The notes: a model not told the origin generated them from the sequence alone. DNA of 64,000 nt from Bacillus sp. PAMC26568 (GCF_014235785.1 NZ_CP060137.1:1674001-1738000); one strand, 5' to 3'. Positions 50,062 through 59,226 are shown, counted from the stretch's first letter. Numbers and translations are program-made.

Positions 50062-51225
50062 TTATTTGACGACAGGCCATTTTTGTTTGCGAAGCGCGTT
50101 GAGAAGTTCGGGCCCGACATTTAAATTATCACGAACTAACTCATGCGGAGTTAGTGCCATCCATTGATTCAATGATACGTCTGAAAACGAATCACTTTTG
50201 AATATCTCTAGAAACCAAAGGCTGTCGCTGCCAGTATTTTCAATGTAGTGTCCATATGCAAAAGGAACGTAACCTACATCACCCGCACGATAATCAAATG
50301 TGCGGGCAATTCCGTTTGCTGCAAATGCAGTCATGCGGCCTGTGCCTGTAAGGTAATATTGCCACTCATCGTTATTCGGATGCCAATGCATTTCCCTCAT
50401 TGCACCTGGTTTAATTTCAACTAGGGCTGCTGCCACTTTTTTTGATATTGGAAAGTTAGTTGAATCAACGATTCTTACAGATCCACCCGGTGTCACGATT
50501 GGCTCTTGCGAAAGCAGTTTATAGGTTAAGTTTTCTGGAATAACGCCTTGCGGATCTTGTACGATTTGACTTTCTAGAGGTCCGGGCACTTGAGCCTGGA
50601 AAATATATTTTTGCTGTGCTGGGATGTGAGCAAAAGCGTTTTCCGTTACACCGAAATTCTTTTCAAGAACTTCCTTAGGTGTGTGTGCAAACCAATCGGA
50701 TATTGAAAACGTATTTAGATCAGAAAAGCTGCCATCATCAAAAACAAGCAGAAACTCACATCCCCCGTCCAGTCCTTGAATGGAGTGGGGGATTCCAGGC
50801 GGGAAATACCAAAGATCACCTTGCTCGATATCTGCTATAAAATTTCTGCCATTTTGGTCAACCGCAGTAATCCTTGCCTTACCCATAATCATGTAAGACC
50901 ACTCCGCTTGCTGGTGCCAATGCAATTCTCTTACTCCGCCGGGTGTCAGACGCATATTAACACCTGCAAGCGTTGTGGCAATCGGCAATTCTCTTATCGT
51001 GATTTCACGGGACCAGCCCCCGTGATTTAATTGCATATGTGTGTCTGAGAAAGAGAATTTTAAGTTCGGTACACTTCCGGCATCAGTTACAGGCGGAACC
51101 AGTAAATCAGGGTTCTCAATGTCACGCATAATATCACGGGGGCCAAGGTCAGTTGCGCCTGCACCGTCATCTCTTATTGGCTGTGGTATATTTTGATCCA
51201 TTGTTCTCTGCGGGGGTCGTTTCAT
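50062..51225 (-). CDS. Bicupin oxalate decarboxylase family protein, altered lid
   Basis: 387 residues, two cupin domains. Mn ligands: '[10 protein letters not shown]' and 'GIPHSIQ' (N-terminal), '[13 protein letters not shown]' and 'YGHYIEN' (C-terminal). In B. subtilis OxdC the lid sequence SENST contains the proton-donor Glu162; here the aligned loop in '[11 protein letters not shown]' reads SDLNT, with Asp at the Glu place. The second half is close to OxdC. So it may decarboxylate oxalate less well, or lean to oxidase or another reaction. A GGGAGGAG ribosome site precedes the ATG. Confidence 0.9.
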   Translation of the reverse strand: MKRPPQRTMDQNIPQPIRDDGAGATDLGPRDIMRDIENPDLLVPPVTDAGSVPNLKFSFSDTHMQLNHGGWSREITIRELPIATTLAGVNMRLTPGGVRELHWHQQAEWSYMIMGKARITAVDQNGRNFIADIEQGDLWYFPPGIPHSIQGLDGGCEFLLVFDDGSFSDLNTFSISDWFAHTPKEVLEKNFGVTENAFAHIPAQQKYIFQAQVPGPLESQIVQDPQGVIPENLTYKLLSQEPIVTPGGSVRIVDSTNFPISKKVAAALVEIKPGAMREMHWHPNNDEWQYYLTGTGRMTAFAANGIARTFDYRAGDVGYVPFAYGHYIENTGSDSLWFLEIFKSDSFSDVSLNQWMALTPHELVRDNLNVGPELLNALRKQKWPVVK

Positions 51226-51548
51226 TAAACATTCTCCTCCCTTTTATGTCCAGCATTTTTGCTCTGCTTTAACTATATATGCTTATAAAGCGATGATAAT
51301 TATTGATAAGAATCAATCAAATAAGGAATGAGCAGAAAAAAAGGCAGACGTATAGACTTAAAAATGTAATAAATTTTGTGTACTCTCTACCATGAAGAAC
51401 AGTTATATTTTTGATGTGCTCCATTTTGTCATGGAAAAACATTATTTGATGTCCAATATCAATCGTTCTGCAAATTATTAATGGATGAAGTGAACGCAAA
51501 TACATGATATAATCATAGGCTAAAAGAAGGAAGAAAAGGGGGATGGTG
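51226..51548. other. Intergenic region with a Fur-box-like site upstream of the bicupin gene
   Basis: TGATAAT-T-ATTGATA (51294-51308) matches the 7-1-7 Fur consensus at 12 of 15 positions; an overlapping 5-4-5 palindrome TTGATAAGAATCAA spans 51303-51316. This lies about 70 bases upstream of the bicupin gene on its strand. No gene is supported in 51310-51530; a -10-like TATAAT precedes ypmR near 51510. Confidence 0.35.
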
Positions 51549-52340
51549 ATGATGATTCGAGGTTTAAAGCTTATATTTATAGGCGGTTTTCTCTTTCTGT
51601 CAGGATGCAATCCTTTATCCATGAAGTCTTCAAATATACCAGTTAAACCGGATAATGTTCAAGAACATCTTATGAAGAAACCCATCCCCAGAAATTTTGT
51701 CCCAAGCAATCTGACTGTTGTTGCGATTGGAGATTCATTAACTGCTGGAGTTGGAGATACTGAAAATAACGGAGGATATGTCGGAGATGTCAGCGATCTT
51801 CTTCAGAAAGAAGAGAATATTTCGTCTGTCGATGTAGCTAACTTTGGCGTTAAAGGCCATAAAACAACGGATTTATTGAAGGTATTACAAAAGAAAAAAG
51901 TACTTGAAAAGCTTAGAGAAGCAGATATCATTCTAATGACGATAGGCGGAAATGATATTATGAAGGTTACCAGAAATCATATTATGGATTTGGAGCTGGA
52001 GCCTTATCGGGAAGAACAGCCATTTTTTGAAAAAAGAATGAAAAAAATATTTCAAACGGTGCGCACCGCTAATCCAGATGCGGTCATCGTGTATACTGGC
52101 TTGTATAATCCTTTTAAATTGATGCTTCCTGAGCTCGGTGAGATTGACACCATTGTAGAAGAGTGGAACCGAACATCGTCTTCCATTGTCATGAAAGACG
52201 GCAATGCTATCTTCATTCCTATTGAAGATATATTCTCAAGAAAAAGTGTTGCAAATCTTCTTTATACAGATGAGTTTCATCCGAGTGAAACAGGGTATTC
52301 ATTAATAGCAGACCGAGTTTATTCAAGCCTCTCAGACTAG
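51549..52340 (+). CDS. ypmR: YpmR, GDSL-family lipase/esterase lipoprotein
   Basis: 263 residues: lipobox ending LSGC (Cys20), then an SGNH/GDSL hydrolase: Ser in 'AIGDSLTAGVGD', Gly region, Asn in 'MTIGGNDIM', Asp/His in 'TDEFHPSETGY'. It is anchored outside the membrane and probably acts on lipids, acylated sugars or peptidoglycan acyl groups; substrate unknown. Several ATG/GTG starts lie at 51543-51552; 51549 is about seven bases from AAGGGGG. First gene of ypmR-ypmS. Confidence 0.9.
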   Translation: MMIRGLKLIFIGGFLFLSGCNPLSMKSSNIPVKPDNVQEHLMKKPIPRNFVPSNLTVVAIGDSLTAGVGDTENNGGYVGDVSDLLQKEENISSVDVANFGVKGHKTTDLLKVLQKKKVLEKLREADIILMTIGGNDIMKVTRNHIMDLELEPYREEQPFFEKRMKKIFQTVRTANPDAVIVYTGLYNPFKLMLPELGEIDTIVEEWNRTSSSIVMKDGNAIFIPIEDIFSRKSVANLLYTDEFHPSETGYSLIADRVYSSLSD

Positions 52341-52365
52341 ATGTATTCAGATTGGATGATATGAA

Positions 52366-52950
52366 ATGAAAAAATGGAAAATAGCCTTTATCACCTTATT
52401 AAGCTTAAACCTTATTTTTTTGCTCTTTGTAGTGGTTTCACCGTTTCTTCCAGCCGAACGGCCAAAGACGGAATCAACTGAGAAAATAAACTCAGATACA
52501 ATTCCATTTACAGTTAGCTCTTCTAAAAAAGACTTGAATCAGCTGATAAACTATTACTTAGTAAAAGAAGCAAGAGCTGATGAGTTAAACTATCGTGTGG
52601 AACTAGATGAAGAAGTCAATTTATTTGGAAAGGTAAGAGCCTTCAATAAAGAAATTGACCTCACACTATCATTTGATCCTCAAGTAAAAGAGGACGGAAA
52701 CATGCTCCTTAAAGTGAAACGGTTATCTATCGGCCGATTGCCAATCCCGGTTCCATATGTAATGAGCTATATTAAAAAGGAATATCCATTGCCTGAGTAT
52801 GTATATATTGATCCTAAAAATGAAAGCATAGACGTTCAAATTACTGAGCTGAAATTTAAAAATAATTTGCGTGCTAAAGCAGAATCGTTTGATCTTAAAA
52901 ATGATGATATTAAATTTAAGTTATTTGTTCCAATGGACTTGCAGGACTGA
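52366..52950 (+). CDS. ypmS: YpmS family protein (DUF2140)
   Basis: 194 residues: one N-terminal membrane segment (about 7-27) and an extracytoplasmic beta-rich domain, the YpmS/DUF2140 pattern with 'NYRVELDEEVNLFGKVRAFNKEIDLTLSFDPQVKEDGNMLL' in pieces. Function unknown; a terminator-like hairpin follows (52963-52992). It is 25 bases from ypmR. Confidence 0.88.
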   Translation: MKKWKIAFITLLSLNLIFLLFVVVSPFLPAERPKTESTEKINSDTIPFTVSSSKKDLNQLINYYLVKEARADELNYRVELDEEVNLFGKVRAFNKEIDLTLSFDPQVKEDGNMLLKVKRLSIGRLPIPVPYVMSYIKKEYPLPEYVYIDPKNESIDVQITELKFKNNLRAKAESFDLKNDDIKFKLFVPMDLQD

Positions 52951-52960
52951 TTACGTTCGG

Positions 52961-52999
52961 GTAACACCTTATTCCATTTAGGAAAAGGTGTTATTTTTA
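52961..52999 (+). terminator. Intrinsic terminator of ypmR-ypmS
   Basis: AACACCTT (52963-52970) pairs with AAGGTGTT (52985-52992) and ATTTTT follows. The stretch 53000-53358 otherwise shows only AT-rich promoter-like DNA. Confidence 0.8.
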
Positions 53000-53358
53000 T
53001 CACTATATTTAATAGAGAGCTAAGAATAAATACGGTATGCGATTCTGCAAACCTTACTTTGAAACAATGCTCATGCACTTTTGCAGAAAATGATTCAAAT
53101 GGCATAATAATCGAACATTCAAATGAATTTCATTCATATTTTTATGGAAATCATTTAAGGATGCAGAGTGAATCTCTTTGGAAGCGGTTGAAGTAAACCT
53201 TTTCTTTTTGTGTAATTAGTAAGTTGCGGGTATTTGGTATGAACTTTTTGCTAATTAAAAACTGTTCAAATAGTAGATATATTGCGAACCATGTATACTT
53301 ATAGAAGAAAATGTCGGAATAAAGAGGATAAAATCTGCCAGTATAGGAGGATGCCCCG

Positions 53359-54507
53359 ATGCAATGTCTTCACTGCGGTGAAACGGAAATTGATGGATTT
53401 TCAAATTACTGTCCAAACTGCGGTAAAAAATTATATATGAATGATCAAGAACGAAACTTATCTCGAACATCAAAACGAGTCTTGTACATTCTTCCAGCAG
53501 CCAGTCTTGTTTTCGTTTCAGGTCTATTGCTGGCTGGATATCATTACGAGGCAGCAATAAATGAAGAAGTCATTGCCCTGCAAAAGAAAACAGAGCAATC
53601 AGCTTTAAAAGGTAACTTTGACAAAGCACTGCAATATGCAGAAAAGGGCATCAGCTTAAGAAATGATTATGAAGTGCTGAAGAATGAAAAAGATTTAATT
53701 ACACGCATTCAAGATTATCATCAGGATATGGATTACATCAATGAACTTATCCAAAATAACGATTTGGAACAAGCTGCAAAGGAAATTGATATCCTTACGA
53801 GAATAGTAAGTCCTCACTCTTCGCCTTTATTCAGCAACATTCAAAAAGATCTAATAAAAGCAGATGTGAATGTGACGGTTGGGGAAGTCAAACAGCAAAT
53901 AAATAAACTAAATTCCATTGATGAGCTTGCTGAGCAGCTGAAAACTGTATCAGTGCTTGATGACATTGAAGCAGACATGGTGAAAGAACAAATTCAATCC
54001 AAAATGGTGATGATCGGCTCGGTAAAAGCGGAGAAGGACCTCTCTAATAAGCAATTTAATTCTGCCATTGTGACAGTGGATAAAGCTCTTCAATACGACG
54101 GGGATAATGAAAAACTCCTATCATTAAAGGAAAAAATCATTTCTGAAAAAGCATCATTTGAGCAAGCTGAACAAAAAAGAATTGAAAAAGCTGTATCTGC
54201 AGCCAAAGAGGAAGAGCGCTTGAAAGCAGAGGCAATTGACATATCGAACATTGAGGTCAAGGTTGACGAATTCGGCGATGCAACAACAACCGGGAAAATA
54301 ATAAATACTTCCAGTCATCCTATTCATTCGATAACCGTTCAATTTACAGTTTTGAATAAAGAAGGAAAAGAAATTGAGAAAGGGAAAACGAACGTTTATC
54401 CTAATGAAGTAAAACCTGGAATGGAAGCTGATTTTGAGCATATTACATACGGGGTTAATGAAAAAATAACGTTGAAGATTAAAAATATATCGTGGTTTGC
54501 GAATTAG
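53359..54507 (+). CDS. Zinc-ribbon, transmembrane, FxLYD-domain protein
   Basis: 382 residues: N-terminal zinc ribbon with Cys3-x-x-Cys6 and Cys18-x-x-Cys21 (NYCPNCGKK), a membrane segment (about 41-62), a TPR-like helical middle (about 70-290), and a C-terminal beta domain (about 296-380) of FxLYD type ('DATTTGKIINTSSHPIHSITVQFTVLNKEGKE' in pieces). Likely a membrane sensor or scaffold exposed outside. It is directly followed by a membrane serine protease (15 bases), so a joint role is probable. AGGAGG precedes ATG. Confidence 0.8.
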   Translation: MQCLHCGETEIDGFSNYCPNCGKKLYMNDQERNLSRTSKRVLYILPAASLVFVSGLLLAGYHYEAAINEEVIALQKKTEQSALKGNFDKALQYAEKGISLRNDYEVLKNEKDLITRIQDYHQDMDYINELIQNNDLEQAAKEIDILTRIVSPHSSPLFSNIQKDLIKADVNVTVGEVKQQINKLNSIDELAEQLKTVSVLDDIEADMVKEQIQSKMVMIGSVKAEKDLSNKQFNSAIVTVDKALQYDGDNEKLLSLKEKIISEKASFEQAEQKRIEKAVSAAKEEERLKAEAIDISNIEVKVDEFGDATTTGKIINTSSHPIHSITVQFTVLNKEGKEIEKGKTNVYPNEVKPGMEADFEHITYGVNEKITLKIKNISWFAN

Positions 54508-54522
54508 GAGAAGGGAAGGATT

Positions 54523-55641
54523 ATGAAAAAAAACTGGCTGATTAGTATTACACTTACTCTGATCATAATAACGGGAGGAATTTACGGATATTTATACATG
54601 AAAAATCAAGCATCAGATCGAGTTTTTGCCGAGTCTGAAATTCTTCAGGATAAGAATGGAGAACAGCAGAAAACACAATTGGATTTAAAAGAAATCATCA
54701 GGGAAACCCAAAAAAAAGTCGTCATGGTCGAACTTGCAGATGGAACAGTTGGTTCGGGATTTCTCTATAATGACCGGGGAGATGTACTCACGAATGCACA
54801 TGTCGTAGCTGGTGAAAAAAATGTTAAAGTGAGAACGACTGATGCAAAGGGATATAATGGGGAAGTCATTGGAATCAGTACCGAAACAGATGTTGCATTA
54901 GTAAGAGTTGAAGGATTAAAGGAACAGGATCCTGTTAGAATCTCTGCAAATGCTGAAGTGGAGCTAGGGCAGGAAATTCTTGCGCTTGGGAGTCCGCTTG
55001 GATTGCAAAACACAGTGACGACAGGAATTATAAGCGGAACGAACAGAGACTTTGATTTACCGCCGTATACTTATAAAGGGGTACATCAAATATCTGCACC
55101 GATAGCACCCGGAAATAGCGGCGGACCTCTGCTGGACCGTGAAAATGGTTATGTTATTGGTATGAATTCTGCGAAAATGGAAGAAGGAGAGATTGGTTTT
55201 AGCATTCCAATAGAAGATATTCTTCCGCTTGCTGAAAGCTGGTCTGAAAATCCGATGAAGTCCCTGCCTGCAGATATAGGTCTTGACGATTCTGAAGAAA
55301 TAAGTGAAAATAAAAAGTTAGAAACAGCTGATTATCTCATAAGCTATTACATAGAGAGTCTAGACTTTCATGATTTTGTGACAGCCTACTCGTTATTGGG
55401 CAGCAGCTGGCAATCTGAATTGACATATGAAGCCTTTCGAAATCAGTTCAAAAACCTTGCTTCGATTAAAATTCTTGATCTTCAAACAGACAAAAAAGGC
55501 GAAAATGTTCAGGTCAATGCAGAAATAACAGCTGAGGAAAAAGCAGACGGAAAAATAGCTGAAAAAACATATAGAGCATCATTTGTTGTGGCTTATGAAA
55601 ATGAGCAGGCGAAGATTGTGGCAGAAAAGAAAAAGAAATGA
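54523..55641 (+). CDS. Membrane-anchored trypsin-like serine protease with C-terminal NTF2-like domain
   Basis: 372 residues: signal anchor (about 5-25), HtrA-like protease fold with His93 (TNAHVV), Asp123 (TETDVALV), Ser199 (APGNSGGPLL), then a C-terminal domain (about 265-370) with 'SYYIESLDFHDFVTAYSLLGSSWQSELTYEAFRNQF' in pieces, NTF2-like. There is no PDZ domain, unlike HtrA. Membrane-tethered on the outer face. Downstream of the zinc-ribbon gene and upstream of ypmT by 11 bases, so it is co-transcribed with both. GAGAAGGGAAGG precedes ATG. Confidence 0.88.
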   Translation: MKKNWLISITLTLIIITGGIYGYLYMKNQASDRVFAESEILQDKNGEQQKTQLDLKEIIRETQKKVVMVELADGTVGSGFLYNDRGDVLTNAHVVAGEKNVKVRTTDAKGYNGEVIGISTETDVALVRVEGLKEQDPVRISANAEVELGQEILALGSPLGLQNTVTTGIISGTNRDFDLPPYTYKGVHQISAPIAPGNSGGPLLDRENGYVIGMNSAKMEEGEIGFSIPIEDILPLAESWSENPMKSLPADIGLDDSEEISENKKLETADYLISYYIESLDFHDFVTAYSLLGSSWQSELTYEAFRNQFKNLASIKILDLQTDKKGENVQVNAEITAEEKADGKIAEKTYRASFVVAYENEQAKIVAEKKKK

Positions 55642-55652
55642 GGTGAAGTCCA

Positions 55653-55850
55653 GTGAAGAACGGGTTTTTTTTATTTAGTATTATCGGCTTGTTTATTTCC
55701 CTATATTTTGGGGGAATCGCTTACTTGGCTTATGTAGATGAAAAAATGGATGAAGTCTTTTTGAATGTTTCCTATAGCACAATTTTCTTGAGCGCCGCTA
55801 TATACTCTCTTCATTTAAAAGATGAAAAAAGCAGCCGGCAAAAAGGCTAA
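55653..55850 (+). CDS. ypmT: YpmT small membrane protein
   Basis: 65 residues, two hydrophobic segments (5-28, 36-54), basic tail; like B. subtilis YpmT (about 64) which follows ypmS there. Here a 2.7-kb block (zinc-ribbon protein and protease) separates ypmS from it. GTG 55653 has GAGGTGA six or seven bases upstream. Function unknown. Confidence 0.8.
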   Translation: MKNGFFLFSIIGLFISLYFGGIAYLAYVDEKMDEVFLNVSYSTIFLSAAIYSLHLKDEKSSRQKG

Positions 55851-55856
55851 TATGTT

Positions 55857-55890
55857 ACAAAGAGGAGGCCTGGAGCCTCCTCTTCGTATA
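55857..55890. terminator. GC-rich terminator-like hairpin
   Basis: GAGGAGGC (55862-55869) pairs with GCCTCCTC (55875-55882) around CTGGA; the T tract is weak on the plus strand. Confidence 0.65.
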
Positions 55891-55901
55891 TCTTCTTAAT
55901 A

Positions 55902-56135
55902 TTATTGTCCTTCTTCTTCAGTGCCTTCTTCGGTACCTTCTTCAGTACCTTCTTCAGTACCTTCTTCAGTACCTTCTTCTGTAGTACCTTCTTCAGTAGT
56001 TGTTTCTTCTTCAGTTGTACCCTCTTCAGTTGTTGTATCTTCTTCAGGTGCGTCTGTTTCTGTGTCGTTACAAGCAGTCATTAGTGATATAGCCAATAAA
56101 GAAGCCCCAACTTTTAATAGCATGTCTTTCTTCAT
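55902..56135 (-). CDS. Short lipoprotein with EEGT-repeat tail
   Basis: 77 residues: lipobox LMTAC (Cys22), then an acidic, almost unstructured tail in which (T)EEG(T) units follow each other; the DNA shows 12-base units (TACCTTCTTCAG type, plus strand) repeated from about 55918 to 56010. Such tails are extended cell-surface stalks or result from slipped-strand repeat growth. GGGAGG precedes ATG by about nine bases. Function unknown. Confidence 0.75.
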   Translation of the reverse strand: MKKDMLLKVGASLLAISLMTACNDTETDAPEEDTTTEEGTTEEETTTEEGTTEEGTEEGTEEGTEEGTEEGTEEEGQ

Positions 56136-56305
56136 TTTCTTTTTCCTCCCTTGTAACCTATCTGAATGAGATTTTTAACCGGCCTGTCAGCTGGTCAAAC
56201 TCATCATAATCGATTTTTGGAGAAAAAATGTCAATTTTACAAAAACTGAACATGCTTTTTACATTTGCTTATTATTTTTACATTTTGTTAAAATACCTAA
56301 ATATA

Positions 56306-57067
56306 TTACCCAATCGCGATTAACGCTTCTAATGGCGGCGTACCGTTCGCGAAGCCCACTGCAAAAATAGTATAAGCTGTATCTGCTTTAAATTGCACTT
56401 TTGGAACAGTCAGAATGACGTTATCAGTTCCGGCAATTCGAACTTCTAAATCAACCCTTCCTGGTTCCACCTTCACATTTTTAGTAGCTTCTAAAAATGG
56501 AACGTTTTTGAATAGAATATCTCCATTTTTTACTGCTACATCTACTGCGGGAGCATCGGGAGATAAGTGAATGAATTTTACACTTGATTCTCCGGCAGCG
56601 ACGAAAGTTCTGTCGACGAAAGGAATAAGCCTTAAAGCAGAAAGATTCCCAGCTGCAGCAATAGTATATGTGATTCCTGGAAGAAGCATATACATATCTG
56701 TCAGGACAGGACGGTTCGTTGTTCCTGCGGCGTACAGGTCAATACGGTATTGCCCGGCAGGCAATTGAAGATAGTCACTGATTTGCTTGAATTTTACATT
56801 TTGCAGTGTCAATTTTCCATTGACATAAATATCTACAGCCGGAGCGTCAGGTGAAGCATGAATCACACGGACTTTTGACATTCCAGGCTCTAATTGTGTC
56901 TGTGGCATCCGAGCGGATTGGTATTGCATGCTGTGCATCCAATTTTGCATGGCATATATATGTTTTTGATAATACATGACGTGCTTTTCTGGATCTGAAT
57001 ATTTATAATAATTAGCAAGCATGTCATATTTCATTGCTTTTTCAGCATATTTATTCGTTTCATTCAT
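56306..57067 (-). CDS. DUF4397 domain protein
   Basis: 254 residues: an N-terminal Tyr/Met-rich helical part (about 1-45, 'YYKYSDPEKHVMYYQKHIYAMQ') and two DUF4397 repeats (about 50-150 and 155-250), each with 'VRVIHASPDAPAVDIYVNG' or 'VKFIHLSPDAPAVDVAVKNG'. No signal peptide is apparent. DUF4397 proteins are often surface or spore-coat proteins of unknown function. ATG 57067 has GGGAGTG six bases upstream; the longer frame upstream is not supported. Confidence 0.87.
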   Translation of the reverse strand: MNETNKYAEKAMKYDMLANYYKYSDPEKHVMYYQKHIYAMQNWMHSMQYQSARMPQTQLEPGMSKVRVIHASPDAPAVDIYVNGKLTLQNVKFKQISDYLQLPAGQYRIDLYAAGTTNRPVLTDMYMLLPGITYTIAAAGNLSALRLIPFVDRTFVAAGESSVKFIHLSPDAPAVDVAVKNGDILFKNVPFLEATKNVKVEPGRVDLEVRIAGTDNVILTVPKVQFKADTAYTIFAVGFANGTPPLEALIAIG

Positions 57068-57203
57068 GTTCCGCACTCCCATCTTTAAATTCGTAATTAA
57101 CATATGAAAAAAGATGGGTGAATGTCACAAGATTTTGGTCATGTTTTAGTTCGAAACAAGCAGGGAAGCATACACGTGAGATCTAAACAAGGAGGAATGA
57201 GTA

Positions 57204-58004
57204 ATGGCGTATTTTGATCAGAACGTAGGGGAAGTCACACTTTCTTATAGGGATGAAGGGGCAGGCCATTGTATAGTACTGCTGCACGGTTTTTGCGGAA
57301 GTCATGAATACTGGAATAAGATCATTCCGGATCTTTCAAAAAAGCACCGTGTACTTGCTGTTGATTTAAGGGGACATGGTTCCTCCAGTACAGCAAAAGA
57401 TGAATATCAAATCGAACATATGGCAGATGATATCGCAAAATTGATTAGAGCTCTTGATGTAGAAAAAGCAACAATTATCGGACATTCGCTGGGGGGCTAT
57501 GTCACACTTGCATTTGCGGAACGTTTTCCAGAAATGCTTCACTCCTTTGCTCTTATTCATTCAACCGCACTGCCCGATGATGAAGCTGGAAAAGCAAACC
57601 GTGTAAAGGGAATGGAAAGAATTGAGAAAGAAGGTATTGAGCTATTTGTTCACGATTTGATTCCTAAACTATTCGCTCCTCAGAATTTGGAAAGATTTGA
57701 TGGGGAAATCCAATTTGCACAACGAATAGGCAATAAAACTTCTAAATATGGAGCAATCGGAGCTTTGCAGGCTATGAAAAATCGTGGAGATCGTCAAAAG
57801 GTTTTGCAGAATCCGGATTTACCGATATTGCTCATAGCCGGCAGAAATGATCAGGTAATCCCTCCTGAAAAAACATTTTTGCACAAGGGTGCTCACATTA
57901 TGGAACGAACCTTGGAAAAAAGCGGACATATGGGAATGCTGGAAGAATCTGATCAGCTAACAGGCATCATTTTTGAATTTCTGGAGAAAAACGGAAAAAA
58001 GTAA
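57204..58004 (+). CDS. Alpha/beta hydrolase
   Basis: 266 residues, alpha/beta-hydrolase fold with oxyanion motif HG (28-29, 'LLHGFCG'), nucleophile Ser95 in GHSLGG (93-98), Asp in 'LLIAGRNDQVIPPEK' and His in 'EKSGHMGML'. Typical of esterases or haloalkane-type hydrolases; no substrate is clear. AAGGAGG precedes ATG. Its end runs directly into the insertion-sequence remnant. Confidence 0.87.
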   Translation: MAYFDQNVGEVTLSYRDEGAGHCIVLLHGFCGSHEYWNKIIPDLSKKHRVLAVDLRGHGSSSTAKDEYQIEHMADDIAKLIRALDVEKATIIGHSLGGYVTLAFAERFPEMLHSFALIHSTALPDDEAGKANRVKGMERIEKEGIELFVHDLIPKLFAPQNLERFDGEIQFAQRIGNKTSKYGAIGALQAMKNRGDRQKVLQNPDLPILLIAGRNDQVIPPEKTFLHKGAHIMERTLEKSGHMGMLEESDQLTGIIFEFLEKNGKK

Positions 58005-58214
58005 AAAACGCTTAGATACTAAGCGCTTCAGAGTGTAGACAAAATCACTTTTAGAAAAAAACATTTCAGAAAAAGTGGTTTTTCACAGTCTCAATATCCA
58101 GATTTGGATTCTTTAAGAAGTTATGCTACTAAATATGGGCTCCATCCAAAATACAAAAAGCAGCTGCCGACTTTGTCGACAGCCTGAAACGCTCAGATAC
58201 TAAGCGCTTTTTTG
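58003..58214 (+). mobile_element. Insertion-sequence remnant with long terminal inverted repeats
   Basis: The ends (58005-58043 and 58172-58214) are mutual inverted repeats of about 40 bases: TTCAGAGTGTAGACAAA at the left faces TTTGTCGACAGCCTGAA at the right, and each end holds an outward-facing terminator hairpin CGCT-AGATACT-AGCG. Between them an open frame ends at 58187 and translates as 'SYATKYGLHPKYKK', resembling the C-terminal tail of a transposase. The remaining element lacks a transposase, so it is a dead remnant. The family was not determined. Confidence 0.6.
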
Positions 58215-58255
58215 TGATGAGTATGGACTTTCTGCAGAGCCTGAAGGCCTTTTTC

Positions 58256-58504
58256 TTACTTTTGATTCAGCTCTGCAAGCTTTACAAATGTAAGCTCATC
58301 TTCAATCAAACCGCACACACCGCACTGTACTTTGTAAGCCGGTCCTTTATAGGCAATGTGAAACGGATCAAGAGATTCTTGTGTGAATTCTTGGATAACG
58401 CTGCCGGACTGAGGATCAAGCTTAACCGACTTTGGTGACTGTTCGATTAAATTAAATCTTGTTCGATTTGTTTTGCAATTCGGACATAGATAAGGTGCAG
58501 TCAT
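58256..58504 (-). CDS. Small zinc-ribbon-like protein
   Basis: 82 residues with Cys7-x-x-Cys10 ('LCPNCKTN') and a second pair Cys61-x-x-Cys64 ('VQCGVCGL'), a four-cysteine zinc ribbon separated by a beta-rich stretch. Good ribosome site GGAGG precedes the ATG. No family is recognised. Confidence 0.7.
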   Translation of the reverse strand: MTAPYLCPNCKTNRTRFNLIEQSPKSVKLDPQSGSVIQEFTQESLDPFHIAYKGPAYKVQCGVCGLIEDELTFVKLAELNQK

Positions 58505-58609
58505 TACGAAACCTCCTCTTGTTATTTATCATTATTTTTCCATAACAAGGAAGGATTATGTATTTTTACTTGGGTCTATTCTAAAACAAGGGAATGGGCT
58601 TTTTCCTTT

Positions 58610-58630
58610 GCGGAAACAGCCTTTTATTTA
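58610..58630. repeat. Possible end fragment of the MITE-like repeat (F)
   Basis: GCGGAAACAGCCTTTTATTT at 58610-58629 matches 32338-32357 base for base and partly lies inside the ypoP stop region. It may be a terminal relic or coincidence. Confidence 0.35.
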
Positions 58631-59049
58631 GAGCGATCCAGTTTGCCGAACAATTTAATCAGCTGATAAAGCTCTTCATCTGTAAAGCATTGAAACCGTT
58701 TTGAAAAAAATTCGGTTTTTTTATTTTCAAATTCGGCTAAAACGAGATGACCTTTTTCACTTAGCTCAATAACTGTAATTCTTCGATCATTATCTGATCT
58801 TTTTCTTGTTATAAGCTCTTTAGCAATCAGGGAATCCGTTACGGTCGTAATATGACTTGCCGACACTTCGAGCTCTTTTGCTAAAACTGTCGAATTAAGC
58901 GGTCCATTATCTTTTAAACTTTTTAAAACGATAAATTCGTTGCGTGATAAAACGTTGCTGAGAACAAGATTGATTTCATTTCTTAGCTGACGGACGACGT
59001 TTCTCATTAAAGATTCCATTTCGTACATCATTTCTTCACGATTTTCCAC
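58624..59049 (-). CDS. ypoP: MarR family regulator YpoP
   Basis: 141 residues, the same as B. subtilis YpoP. Winged helix: 'NEFIVLKSLKDNGPLNSTVLAKELEVSASHITTVTDSLI' (recognition helix) and 'ITRKRSDNDRRITVIELSEKG' (wing). It probably represses stress genes next to it, perhaps msrAB. GTG 59049 has GGGAGG seven bases upstream; an ATG at 59073 lies within that site. Confidence 0.9.
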   Translation of the reverse strand: MENREEMMYEMESLMRNVVRQLRNEINLVLSNVLSRNEFIVLKSLKDNGPLNSTVLAKELEVSASHITTVTDSLIAKELITRKRSDNDRRITVIELSEKGHLVLAEFENKKTEFFSKRFQCFTDEELYQLIKLFGKLDRSK

Positions 59050-59226
59050 TTCAAAACCTCCCAGACCAAACATTAGGGAAAAAAATACTACACGTTAGTA
59101 AACATTAATTAAATGTAATGAAACAAGCTAAGAATGTCAAGAAAAACAGGCAGAGAGCTGAATTCTGGGATTTAAATATGGAGATGTTATAATGGGAACA
59201 TAGATACATGCCGAGGAGGAAACAAG

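Noticed and set aside
51317..51622. 101-residue minus-strand frame between the bicupin gene and ypmR
   Set aside because: It overlaps the ypmR start and signal peptide on the other strand and has no ribosome site or recognisable domain.
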